From assembly GCA_003242685.1 (NCBI GenBank), contig QGVD01000115.1, positions 1-6,375 of the forward strand: 6,375 nt of DNA, written 5' to 3'. The stretch is from Pseudomonadota bacterium (GTDB lineage: Bacteria > Pseudomonadota > Gammaproteobacteria > Steroidobacterales > Steroidobacteraceae). A model generated the notes under the pieces. That model did no database searches. It was given only the letters and a program-made list of their open reading frames with translations, and had not been told where the DNA came from. Within the stretch, counting starts at the first letter, position 1. Every line of letters starts with the position of its first letter. This document shows, piece after piece, positions 1 to 5,851 of this stretch. The translations under genes were made by a program, and so were the position numbers.

Positions 1-10
1 GGCGCAACGC

Positions 11-22
11 ACAGGCGCCTGT
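11..22. repeat. 12-bp palindrome just after nrdJb
   Basis: ACAGGCGCCTGT is a perfect palindrome starting 9 nt beyond the nrdJb stop codon. It could be the stem of a terminator or processing hairpin, but no T-run is visible before the window ends, so a terminator cannot be called. The remaining bases of this edge hold nothing else I can identify. Confidence 0.25.
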
Positions 23-30
23 CGCCGCCC

Positions 31-756
31 TCAACCGCACTTCGAATCGCCGCAGTTGAGGCACGTCATGCAGCCGTCCATCATGACGACGGCCGCGGTG
101 TTGCACTTGCCGCAGAGCTGAGCGCCTTCCGGAAAGTGCGTGTTGGCGAAGGCGTCGGTCTGCTTCATGCGCGCCTCGAACTCGGCGCGCTTCTGCTCCA
201 CGAGCTTGCGCTGGTGCTCATCGAGCTCGGGCTTCTTCATGAGGCCGATGCTCTGCAGGTGCCGCTCGATGACGTGCCCGAGCTCGGCGATGATGGAAGG
301 CATGAACTTTCCGCCCGGCTGCCAGTAGCCGCCGCGCGGGTCGAAGACGGCCTTCAGCTCGTCGACCAGGAAGGTGACGTCGCCTCCCTTCCTGAACACC
401 GCGGAGATGACGCGCGTGAGCGCGACGATCCACTGGAAGTGGTCGAGGTTCTTCGAGTTGATGAAGATCTCGAACGGCCGGCGCTGCTCCTGGTCGGTGC
501 CTTCGTTCAGCACGATGTCGTTGATCGTGACGTACATCGCGTGATCGGACACCGGCGTCTTGATCTTGTAGGTGGAGCCGACCAGCACCTCGGGGCGCTG
601 GATCTCCTCCGTCATGCGGATGATCTTGGCGGTGCGGCCGTTCTTGTCCTTCGCGACCTCACCCTGCGCGTCCGCGGTCTTCGCTTCCGCCGGCTTCTCG
701 TCCGGCTTCCGGACGCGGTATTTGACGATCTTCTTGTCGATCTTGATGGCGCTCAT
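31..756 (-). CDS. nrdJb: NrdJb: C-terminal subunit of split B12-dependent (class II) ribonucleotide reductase, TSCPD/zinc-ribbon type
   Basis: Small partner of the split class II ribonucleotide reductase; 241 aa. Residues 1-50 are charged and probably flexible. Residues 65-170 match the TSCPD-type domain found at the C-terminus of one-piece NrdJ enzymes (for example PFEIFINSKN at 95-104 and the hydrophobic ISAVFRKGG stretch near 117-125). The end is a cysteine cluster: CGKC at 215-218, then C229, C232, C235 and C240 in the form GCMTCLNCGDSKCG, which is characteristic of class II enzymes. In the family this tail is thought to carry reducing equivalents from thioredoxin to the active-site disulfide, with some cysteines possibly holding zinc. 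The start is supported by GAGGA 9 nt upstream (766-770). It lies 37 nt after nrdJa on the same strand, so the two are surely one operon. Family is clear; which cysteines are redox-active and which bind metal is inference. Confidence 0.9.
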   Translation of the reverse strand: MSAIKIDKKIVKYRVRKPDEKPAEAKTADAQGEVAKDKNGRTAKIIRMTEEIQRPEVLVGSTYKIKTPVSDHAMYVTINDIVLNEGTDQEQRRPFEIFINSKNLDHFQWIVALTRVISAVFRKGGDVTFLVDELKAVFDPRGGYWQPGGKFMPSIIAELGHVIERHLQSIGLMKKPELDEHQRKLVEQKRAEFEARMKQTDAFANTHFPEGAQLCGKCNTAAVVMMDGCMTCLNCGDSKCG

Positions 757-765
757 TGCCTGAAT

Positions 766-770
766 TCCTC
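766..770 (-). promoter_or_regulatory. Ribosome binding site of nrdJb
   Basis: GAGGA on the minus strand, 9 nt before the ATG at 756, within the 37-nt gap after nrdJa. It is the clearest Shine-Dalgarno sequence of the nrd operon and confirms the nrdJb start; nrdJa has nothing comparable. Confidence 0.6.
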
Positions 771-793
771 GTGGGAGCGGCGCTCGAGAGGCG

Positions 794-2941
794 CTAGAAC
801 TTCCCGTAGTAGCCTTCCTTCAGCGCGTCGTAGAGATTGGCGGCGGTGTGGATCTCGCCGTCGTACTCGATCTCCTCGTCGCCCCGCACTTCGATTTCGG
901 TACCGTCCTCCAGCGTGAACACGTACTTCGTGTTCTTGAGGTCCTCCTCCTTCACGAGCACGCCCTGGAAGGCCTCGGGGTTGAAGCGGAAGGTCGTGCA
1001 GCCCTTCAGCCCCTTCTCGTGCGCGTAGAGGTAGATGTCCTTGAAATCCTCGTACTTGTAGTCGGTCGGCACGTTCGCCGTCTTCGAGATCGACGAGTCG
1101 ACCCACTTCTGCGCCGCGGCCTGGATGTCCACGTGCTCCCTGGGCGTGATGTCGTCGGCCGTCGTGAAGCACTCGGGCAGCTGCTCGCCCGGATTCTTCG
1201 ATCCGGGCATCGCCTTCGGATTCACGAGCTCGCGATAAGCGAGCAGCTCGAAGGAGAACACGTCCACCTTCTCCTTCGTCTTGCGACCCTCGCGGATCAC
1301 GTTGCGGAAATAGTGATGCGCGAACGTGGGCTCGATGCCGTTCGAGGCGTTGTTCGCGAGCGAGAGCGAGATGGTGCCCGTCGGCGCGATGGAGGTGTGG
1401 TGCGTGAAGCGCGCGCCGATCTCGGCGAGCTGCTCGACGAGCCGCGGCGCGACCTCGGCGAGGCGCTGCATGTAGCGGCTGTACTTCGCGTGCAGGATGC
1501 GGCCCGGAACCCTGTCGCCGGGCTTCCAGCCGTCGCGCGCCATCTCGGGACGCTTGCGCAGCATCTCTTTCGTGACCGTGAACTCCTCGTTCATGATCGG
1601 CGCCGGACCCTTCTCCCGGGCGAGCTCCAGCGCGACCTCCCAGCCGGCGATCGCCATCTCGCGCGCGACGTCCTCGGTGAACTTCACCGACTCGGGCGAG
1701 CCGTACTTCATGCCGAGGAGCGCGAACGTGCTGCCGAGACCGAGGAAGCCCATGCCGTGGCGGCGCTTGCGCAGGATCTCGTCGCGCTGCGGAGCGAGCG
1801 GCAGGCCGTTGATCTCCACCACGTTGTCGAGCATGCGCGTGAACACGCGCACGACCTCGCGGTACTCGTCCCAGTCGAACTCGGCGAACTCGGTGAAGGG
1901 ATTGCGCACGAAGCGCGTGAGGTTCACCGAGCCGAGCAGGCACGAGCCGTACGGCGGCAGCGGCTGCTCGCCGCACGGATTGGTGGCGCGGATGTTCTCG
2001 CACCACCAGTTGTTGTTCATCTCGTTGACGCGGTCGATGAGGATGAAGCCGGGCTCGGCGAAGTCGTACGTGGACGTCATGATGACGTCCCACATGCGAC
2101 GGGCCGGCAGCGTCCTGTACACCTTGCAGGCGACGAGGCCTTCCTCGTTGACGACGTAGCCGTCCTGCACCGGCCACTCGCGCCAGATGACCTTCGCGGA
2201 ATCGTTCAGATCGATCCGCTCGGCTTCCATCTCCTTCAGGCTGATGGGGAACGCGAGCTTCCACTCGCGGTTCTCGCGCACCGCCTGCATGAACTCGTCG
2301 GTGATGAGCAGCGACAGATTGAACTGGCGCAGCCGGCCGTTCTCGCGCTTGGCGCGGATGAACTCCATGACGTCCGGATGCCCGACGTCGAACGTGCCCA
2401 TCTGCGCGCCGCGGCGTCCGCCCGCGGAGGAGACCGTGAAGCACATCTTGTCGTAGATGTCCATGAAGGACAGCGGGCCGGAGGTGTAGGCGCCCGCGCC
2501 GGAAACGTACGCACCGCGCGGCCGCAGCGTGGAGAACTCGTAGCCGATGCCGCATCCCGCCTTGAGCGTGAGCCCGGCCTCGTGGACCTTCTGCAGGATG
2601 TCGTCCATCGAGTCGTGGATCGTGCCCGAGACGGTGCAGTTGATCGTCGAAGTGGCCGGCTTGTGCTCACGCGCGCCGGCGTTCGAGATGATGCGGCCCG
2701 CCGGAATCGCGCCACGGCGCAGCGCCCACAGGAAGCGCTCATACCAGTGCTCGCGCACCTCCTCGCGCTCGACGTCGGCGAGAGCGCGCGCGACGCGCTT
2801 GTAGGTGTCGTCCATCGTCTGGTCGATGGGCGTTCCATCCTTGGCGGTCAGACGGTACTTCTTGGCCCAGATGTCGAGAGAGGCTTCCTGGAACGGAATG
2901 CTCTCGACGTCCTTGGGTTCGAGCTTCACGACGGTGTTCAT
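794..2941 (-). CDS. nrdJa: NrdJa: catalytic subunit of adenosylcobalamin-dependent (class II) ribonucleotide reductase
   Basis: Reduces ribonucleotides to deoxyribonucleotides with a thiyl radical generated from adenosylcobalamin, oxygen-independently, in the cytoplasm. Numbered from the start chosen here (715 aa), the sequence shows the first redox cysteine C102 (TINCTVSG), the substrate-site KAGCGIGYEF region near 127-136, the NPCGE active-site loop at 321-325 (thiyl radical C323, general base E325), the partner redox cysteine C334 (GSCLLGSVNL) and the phosphate-binding PTGTIS at 520-525. The C-terminus ends in EYDGEIHTAANLYDALKEGY and a GKF-like tail typical of Pseudomonas NrdJa, and lacks the cysteine tail, which is on NrdJb. 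No N-terminal ATP-cone is present. The frame opens 24 codons earlier (ATG at 3013), but the protein resembles the family only from MNTVVKLEPK onward, so 2941 is preferred. Neither start has a good Shine-Dalgarno sequence. Confidence 0.93.
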   Translation of the reverse strand: MNTVVKLEPKDVESIPFQEASLDIWAKKYRLTAKDGTPIDQTMDDTYKRVARALADVEREEVREHWYERFLWALRRGAIPAGRIISNAGAREHKPATSTINCTVSGTIHDSMDDILQKVHEAGLTLKAGCGIGYEFSTLRPRGAYVSGAGAYTSGPLSFMDIYDKMCFTVSSAGGRRGAQMGTFDVGHPDVMEFIRAKRENGRLRQFNLSLLITDEFMQAVRENREWKLAFPISLKEMEAERIDLNDSAKVIWREWPVQDGYVVNEEGLVACKVYRTLPARRMWDVIMTSTYDFAEPGFILIDRVNEMNNNWWCENIRATNPCGEQPLPPYGSCLLGSVNLTRFVRNPFTEFAEFDWDEYREVVRVFTRMLDNVVEINGLPLAPQRDEILRKRRHGMGFLGLGSTFALLGMKYGSPESVKFTEDVAREMAIAGWEVALELAREKGPAPIMNEEFTVTKEMLRKRPEMARDGWKPGDRVPGRILHAKYSRYMQRLAEVAPRLVEQLAEIGARFTHHTSIAPTGTISLSLANNASNGIEPTFAHHYFRNVIREGRKTKEKVDVFSFELLAYRELVNPKAMPGSKNPGEQLPECFTTADDITPREHVDIQAAAQKWVDSSISKTANVPTDYKYEDFKDIYLYAHEKGLKGCTTFRFNPEAFQGVLVKEEDLKNTKYVFTLEDGTEIEVRGDEEIEYDGEIHTAANLYDALKEGYYGKF

Positions 2942-3048
2942 GAGTTCGCGGCGCCCCGGTGTTGTAGTCTCATCTTCGAGATCACTGGGGATGGACCAGG
3001 CCGAGACGGACATGTTCGATGATGTCCGCGTGGTCGGCTTCCGAGGCC

Positions 3049-3061
3049 GCCGTCAGACGGC
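3049..3061. repeat. Short inverted repeat in the nrdJ leader
   Basis: GCCGTC and GACGGC flank a single A, a perfect 13-bp palindrome that would form a small GC-rich hairpin in the nrdJ leader RNA. No U-run follows on either strand, so it is not an intrinsic terminator. Its function is unknown and chance is possible in such GC-rich sequence. Confidence 0.3.
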
Positions 3062-3066
3062 CTGCT

Positions 3067-3098
3067 CCCCCTGACGATCTCTCCCGACCCCGATCCCC
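3067..3098 (-). other. Potential G-quadruplex in the nrdJ leader
   Basis: On the minus strand, the sense of the nrdJ leader RNA, there are four G-runs: GGGG (3098-3095), GGGG (3091-3088), GGG (3085-3083) and GGGGG (3071-3067), separated by 3, 2 and 11 nt. This fits a three-tier quadruplex with one long loop. It sits about 30-65 nt after the predicted start point. The 11-nt loop weakens the prediction. Confidence 0.3.
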
Positions 3099-3110
3099 TC
3101 GCTGCGCGAG

Positions 3111-3126
3111 ACACAAGATCTTGTGT
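3111..3126. promoter_or_regulatory. NrdR box 1 (operator at nrdJ transcription start)
   Basis: ACACAAGATCTTGTGT is a perfect 16-bp palindrome and agrees with the known NrdR consensus acaCwAtATaTwGtgt at all but two central positions (G for T at position 7, C for A at position 10). NrdR is the ATP/dATP-sensing repressor of ribonucleotide reductase genes. The site lies just downstream of the predicted nrdJ start point, where bound repressor would block initiation or promoter escape. Identity with the consensus and location upstream of an nrd operon support each other; the nrdR gene itself is not in the window. Confidence 0.8.
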
Positions 3127-3136
3127 CGGGGAACCG

Positions 3137-3165
3137 AGCCTAATGAGCCGCAGCAGGGGCGTCAA
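3137..3165 (-). promoter_or_regulatory. Predicted sigma70-type promoter of nrdJab
   Basis: On the minus strand there is TTGACG (3165-3160), a 17-nt spacer and TAGGCT (3142-3137). The -35 matches 5/6 and the -10 matches the three most important positions (T1, A2, T6), with optimal spacing. The start point would be near 3130, giving a leader of about 189 nt to the 2941 start codon (about 117 nt to the alternative at 3013). The NrdR box at 3111-3126 would lie at roughly +5 to +20, a classic repression position. An AT-rich patch (3193-3213) lies at about -63 to -83. The prediction is by eye only. Confidence 0.6.
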
Positions 3166-3192
3166 GGCTTACGACGCGCCGCGGGCCTTCCA

Positions 3193-3210
3193 GAATTTTC
3201 CTTTAAATTC
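3193..3210. repeat. AT-rich inverted repeat GAATTT-N6-AAATTC
   Basis: A perfect 6-bp inverted repeat with a 6-bp spacer, in the most AT-rich patch of the intergenic region. It lies about 60-80 bp upstream of the predicted nrdJ start point. It could be a transcription-factor site or an upstream activating AT-tract; it does not match the FNR/Anr consensus TTGAT-N4-ATCAA. I cannot name a binding protein. Confidence 0.3.
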
Positions 3211-3288
3211 ATTGGCTTACGGAGATTTCGGCCGCGACGGAGCCCTTCGATTGCGGCGTCGTCCTACATCGCCGTGGGAATCCGGCCA

Positions 3289-3304
3289 CCTCAATATATT
3301 GTGC
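3289..3304. promoter_or_regulatory. NrdR box 2 (distal, possible)
   Basis: The core CAATATATTG (3292-3301) matches the NrdR core CwATATATwG exactly, and 13 of 16 positions of the extended box agree, the mismatches lying in the outer bases. Its centre is 178 bp from the centre of box 1, close to 17 turns of B-DNA. NrdR boxes usually come as close pairs about two or three turns apart, so this distance is odd. It is AT-rich in an otherwise GC-rich region, which makes a chance match less likely. It is also about 150 bp upstream of the divergent protease gene. Confidence 0.55.
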
Positions 3305-3320
3305 CCAGGCGGCACACAGC

Positions 3321-3329
3321 TTATGCACA
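3321..3329 (+). promoter_or_regulatory. DnaA-box match TTATGCACA
   Basis: TTATGCACA fits the DnaA-box consensus TTATNCACA with no mismatch. It lies 17 bp from NrdR box 2, upstream of the nrdJ promoter. In E. coli, DnaA boxes upstream of nrdAB contribute to its control, so the location is suggestive. I see only one copy, so this is not an origin. A chance match cannot be excluded. Confidence 0.4.
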
Positions 3330-3357
3330 GAAAGCTCACAGCACCCGCCGGCTTCCC

Positions 3358-3436
3358 GCGGAACTTGCAAAGCCCGGCAGTAGCCTCACATCCCCGATTC
3401 CCGAGCGGAACGGACGTTTAGAATCGGGAAACTCAC
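3358..3436 (+). promoter_or_regulatory. Candidate promoter region of the protease gene, with a repeated GCGGAAC / CTCAC module
   Basis: GGAACTT (3360-3366) is identical to the sigmaE/AlgU -35 consensus; a 17-nt spacer leads to CCTCA (3384-3388), which matches only 3/5 of TCTGA. The pair GCGGAAC ... CTCAC occurs twice with the same internal distance: 3358-3364 with 3385-3389, and 3405-3411 with 3432-3436, both offset by 47 bp. TAGAAT (3419-3424) could be a sigma70 -10 but has no convincing -35. MucD/DegP proteases are often under sigmaE control in proteobacteria, which makes the first site worth noting. No single start point can be chosen. Confidence 0.25.
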
Positions 3437-3451
3437 GATCGGTACCGACCA

Positions 3452-4849
3452 ATGACTCGCCAACTTCCGCTCCTCGCGGCGCTGCTCATCCTCGGCGCTG
3501 CCACCCCGGTCCCGGCGCAGCTGCCGGCCAGCGTCGACGGGACCCCTGTGCCTTCGCTCGCGCCGATGATCAAGCGCGTCTCGCCCGCGGTGGTGAACAT
3601 CGCGACCCGCGGCACGATCCGCTCGCGCGACGCGCAGAATCCGCTCCTCGACGATCCCTTCTTCCGCCGCTTCTTCGACGGTCCGCCCGGACTCAATCCG
3701 CGCGAGCGTCCGTTCCAGAGTGCAGGCTCCGGGGTCATCGTCGATGCGAAGAACGGCTACGTGCTCACCAACGCGCACGTCATCGAGAACGCGAGCGAGA
3801 TCACCGTGACCCTGCAGGACGGCCGCGATCTCGTCGCCGAGGTCGTGGGCACGGACGTGCCGTCCGACGTCGCCGTGCTGAAAGTGAAGCCGGAGAACCT
3901 CACTCAGATCACTTTCGGCGACTCCTCGAAGATCGAGGTGGGCGACTTCGTCGTGGCGATCGGCAATCCCTTCGGCCTGCAGCACACGGTGACTTCCGGG
4001 ATCATCAGCGGCCTGTCGCGCTCCGGCATCTCGCCCGATGCCTACGAGGACTTCATCCAGACCGATGCTTCGATCAATCCCGGCAACTCGGGCGGCGCGC
4101 TCGTGAACCTCCGCGGCGAGCTGATCGGCATCAACACGGCGATCCTCTCGCGCACGGGCGGCAACATCGGCATCGGCTTCGCCATCCCCGTGAACATGGC
4201 CCGCGCGGTCATGGACCAGCTCATCAAGTTCGGCTCGGTCAAGCGCGGCCTGCTCGGCGTGAACATCTATACGATCACGCCGGACATCGCTCAGTCGCTG
4301 GGGCTCCGTGACGCCCGCGGCGCGCTCGTATCCTCGGTCATCGAGGGATCACCCGCGGCGAAGGCCGGCATCCGGACCGGTGACGTGATCACCTCGGTCA
4401 ACGGCCAGCCGGTGAAGTCCAACTCCGAGCTGCGCAACGCCATCGGCCTGGTGCGGGTCGGCGAGAAGGTCGAGGTCGGGCTGCTGCGTGACGGCAAGCC
4501 CATGCGCGTCACGGCCGTGATCGGCGAAACCGCCGTCGTGCAGACGGCATCCGCGCCGACCGCTGCACCGCCTGCACCGACGGAGACCGACGAAGGCATC
4601 CATCGCGGGCTGCGCGGCGCGGCGCTCGTCGATGCGCCGGACGACGGCGGCGTGCTCGTGAAAAGCATCGAGCCGGGCAGCCCGGCTGCACAATCCGGAC
4701 TGCGGAACAACGACGTGATCATCGGCGCCAATCGCGGCCGAGTCGCCAACGTCGCGCAGCTCCGCGAGCGCGCGAGCGGCGCGAGAGCGCTCGTGCTCGA
4801 GATCCGCCGCGGCAACGCGGTGCTGCTGCTGCCGCTGTCGGCTCGGTGA
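3452..4849 (+). CDS. degQ: Do-family periplasmic serine endoprotease (DegQ/MucD type)
   Basis: HtrA/Do-type protease and chaperone that degrades or holds misfolded envelope proteins in the periplasm; 465 aa, close to the usual DegP/DegQ length. Residues 1-22 form a Sec signal peptide (hydrophobic LPLLAALLILG core, likely cleavage after PVPA). The trypsin-like domain spans about 35-260 with catalytic H109 (TNAHV), D139 (PSDVAVLKV) and S213 (GNSGGAL). PDZ1 covers roughly 264-357 starting at KRGLLGV, a Pro/Ala/Thr-rich linker follows at 363-380, and PDZ2 covers about 383-463 starting at HRGLRGA. The loop between strands near 55-88 is short and lacks the long Q-rich LA loop of E. coli DegP, so DegQ or MucD is the better name; the exact orthology is not settled. 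The usual rpoE-rseAB neighbours of mucD are absent. No clear Shine-Dalgarno precedes the start. Confidence 0.93.
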   Translation: MTRQLPLLAALLILGAATPVPAQLPASVDGTPVPSLAPMIKRVSPAVVNIATRGTIRSRDAQNPLLDDPFFRRFFDGPPGLNPRERPFQSAGSGVIVDAKNGYVLTNAHVIENASEITVTLQDGRDLVAEVVGTDVPSDVAVLKVKPENLTQITFGDSSKIEVGDFVVAIGNPFGLQHTVTSGIISGLSRSGISPDAYEDFIQTDASINPGNSGGALVNLRGELIGINTAILSRTGGNIGIGFAIPVNMARAVMDQLIKFGSVKRGLLGVNIYTITPDIAQSLGLRDARGALVSSVIEGSPAAKAGIRTGDVITSVNGQPVKSNSELRNAIGLVRVGEKVEVGLLRDGKPMRVTAVIGETAVVQTASAPTAAPPAPTETDEGIHRGLRGAALVDAPDDGGVLVKSIEPGSPAAQSGLRNNDVIIGANRGRVANVAQLRERASGARALVLEIRRGNAVLLLPLSAR

Positions 4850-4884
4850 GCGTCCGGCGACACATTCCTCGTTCGTGAGTCATC

Positions 4885-4889
4885 GGAGG
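4885..4889 (+). promoter_or_regulatory. Ribosome binding site with very short spacing
   Basis: GGAGG is a strong Shine-Dalgarno core but ends only 2 nt before the ATG at 4892, closer than the usual 5-9 nt. The alternative in-frame starts downstream would cut into the Rossmann motif, so ATG 4892 is kept. Confidence 0.5.
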
Positions 4890-4891
4890 CC

Positions 4892-5851
4892 ATGCTGAAG
4901 TCGCGCCTGCAGATCTGTGTGCTGGGCGGCACCGGCTTCGTGGGCACGGAGCTGGTGACGCGTCTTGCGTCTCAGGGACACCGGGTACGCGTGCCGACGC
5001 GGCTCCTCTCGCGGGGCAATCACCTGCGGGTACTGCCCACCGTGGAGCTGATCGTGGCGAACGTCCACGAGCCGCGCGTCCTGAGCCAGCTCTTCACGGG
5101 CATGGACGTCGTGATCAATCTCGTGGGCGTGCTGAACGACAGCGGACGCCGCGGCGCCGGCTTCCAGGACGCGCACGTCGAGCTCGTGCGCAAGGTCGTG
5201 GAAGCCGCGCGCACGGCGCGCGTGCGGCGCCTGCTCCACATGAGCGCGCTCGGTGCGGGGCCCGAGGCGCCGAGCCGCTACCTGCGTACCAAGGGTGAGG
5301 CCGAGGCAATCGTGTGCGCCGCGGCCGCGTCGATCGATTACACGATCTTCCGCCCGTCGGTCATCTTCGGACCGGGCGATTCGCTGACGAACCGCTTCGC
5401 GCGCCTGCTGCGCCTCTCGGGCGGCTTCCTGCCGCTCGCGCGCGCCGATGCGCGCTTCGCGCCGGTGTACGTGAACGACGTGGCGGAAGCGTTCGTGCGC
5501 GCGCTGCGCAACCGCGCCTCGATCGGCATGAAGTACGATCTCTGCGGTCCGCACGTCCTCACGCTCGAGGAGATCGTGCGCCAGACCGCCGAGGTGGCAG
5601 GCCTGCCCTGCTACATCCTGCGGCTGCCGGATTTCCTCGGAAAGCTGCAGGCGGCCTTCCTCGGCCTGCTGCCGGGCAAGCCGTTCTCGCTCGACAACTT
5701 CCGCTCGCTCACCGTCGACAGCGTCTGCCGGGAGAACGGGCTCGCCGCGCTCGGCATCGAGCCGACGCACATGGAAGCGGTGCTGCCGACGTATCTCGGC
5801 GGCGGATCGATGAACGCGCGGCGCTTCAACCGCTTCCAGCAGAACGCGTAG
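4892..5851 (+). CDS. Complex I NDUFA9-family NAD(P)-binding protein (atypical short-chain dehydrogenase)
   Basis: A 319-aa soluble protein of the atypical/extended SDR superfamily, nearest the bacterial homologues of the mitochondrial complex I subunit NDUFA9. The N-terminal Rossmann fold shows ICVLGGTGFVG at 8-18 (dinucleotide-binding GGTGFVG at 12-18), VVINLVGVL at 73-81, the MSALGA motif at 117-122 and Y130-x3-K134 in the position of the SDR catalytic pair. FRPSVIFGPGD at 153-163 and the conserved VNDVAEA near 194-200 are typical of the family. The C-terminal half is the substrate or partner region. The bacterial proteins have no firmly established reaction; quinone or lipid-related roles have been suggested from eukaryotic relatives, but this is not visible here. 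It starts 42 nt after the protease gene with no terminator between, so co-transcription is likely. Its 3' end overlaps the convergent aminopeptidase gene by 26 bp. Confidence 0.88.
   Translation: MLKSRLQICVLGGTGFVGTELVTRLASQGHRVRVPTRLLSRGNHLRVLPTVELIVANVHEPRVLSQLFTGMDVVINLVGVLNDSGRRGAGFQDAHVELVRKVVEAARTARVRRLLHMSALGAGPEAPSRYLRTKGEAEAIVCAAAASIDYTIFRPSVIFGPGDSLTNRFARLLRLSGGFLPLARADARFAPVYVNDVAEAFVRALRNRASIGMKYDLCGPHVLTLEEIVRQTAEVAGLPCYILRLPDFLGKLQAAFLGLLPGKPFSLDNFRSLTVDSVCRENGLAALGIEPTHMEAVLPTYLGGGSMNARRFNRFQQNA

Noticed and set aside
753..2555. A 600-codon open frame on the minus strand in another frame of nrdJa
   Set aside because: The translation is arginine/alanine-rich without motifs and lies wholly within the frame-certain nrdJa gene.
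848..3022. A 724-codon open frame on the plus strand opposite nrdJa
   Set aside because: Its protein is rich in R, L, V, H and D with no recognisable domain. Such long antisense frames are expected opposite a GC-rich gene with strong third-position bias.
3049..3061. Intrinsic terminator in the intergenic region
   Set aside because: The hairpin has a one-base centre and no T-run on either strand, and it lies inside the predicted nrdJ leader.
2942..3130. Cobalamin riboswitch in the nrdJ leader
   Set aside because: Expected because the enzyme uses B12, but no B12-box-like sequence is seen and the leader before the longer frame is only about 117 nt, too short for the usual fold.
3321..3329. Replication origin
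   Set aside because: Only one DnaA box, no cluster, no AT-rich unwinding region and none of the usual dnaA/dnaN/rnpA neighbours.
3143..3421. A 92-codon open frame in the intergenic region (MSRSRGVKAY...)
   Set aside because: It crosses the -35 region of the nrdJ promoter, both the DnaA box and NrdR box 2, has no ribosome binding site and no familiar motif.
3452..4849. Classical DegP rather than DegQ/MucD
   Set aside because: The long Q-rich LA loop of DegP is not present; the loop region near residues 55-88 is short. Orthology stays tentative.
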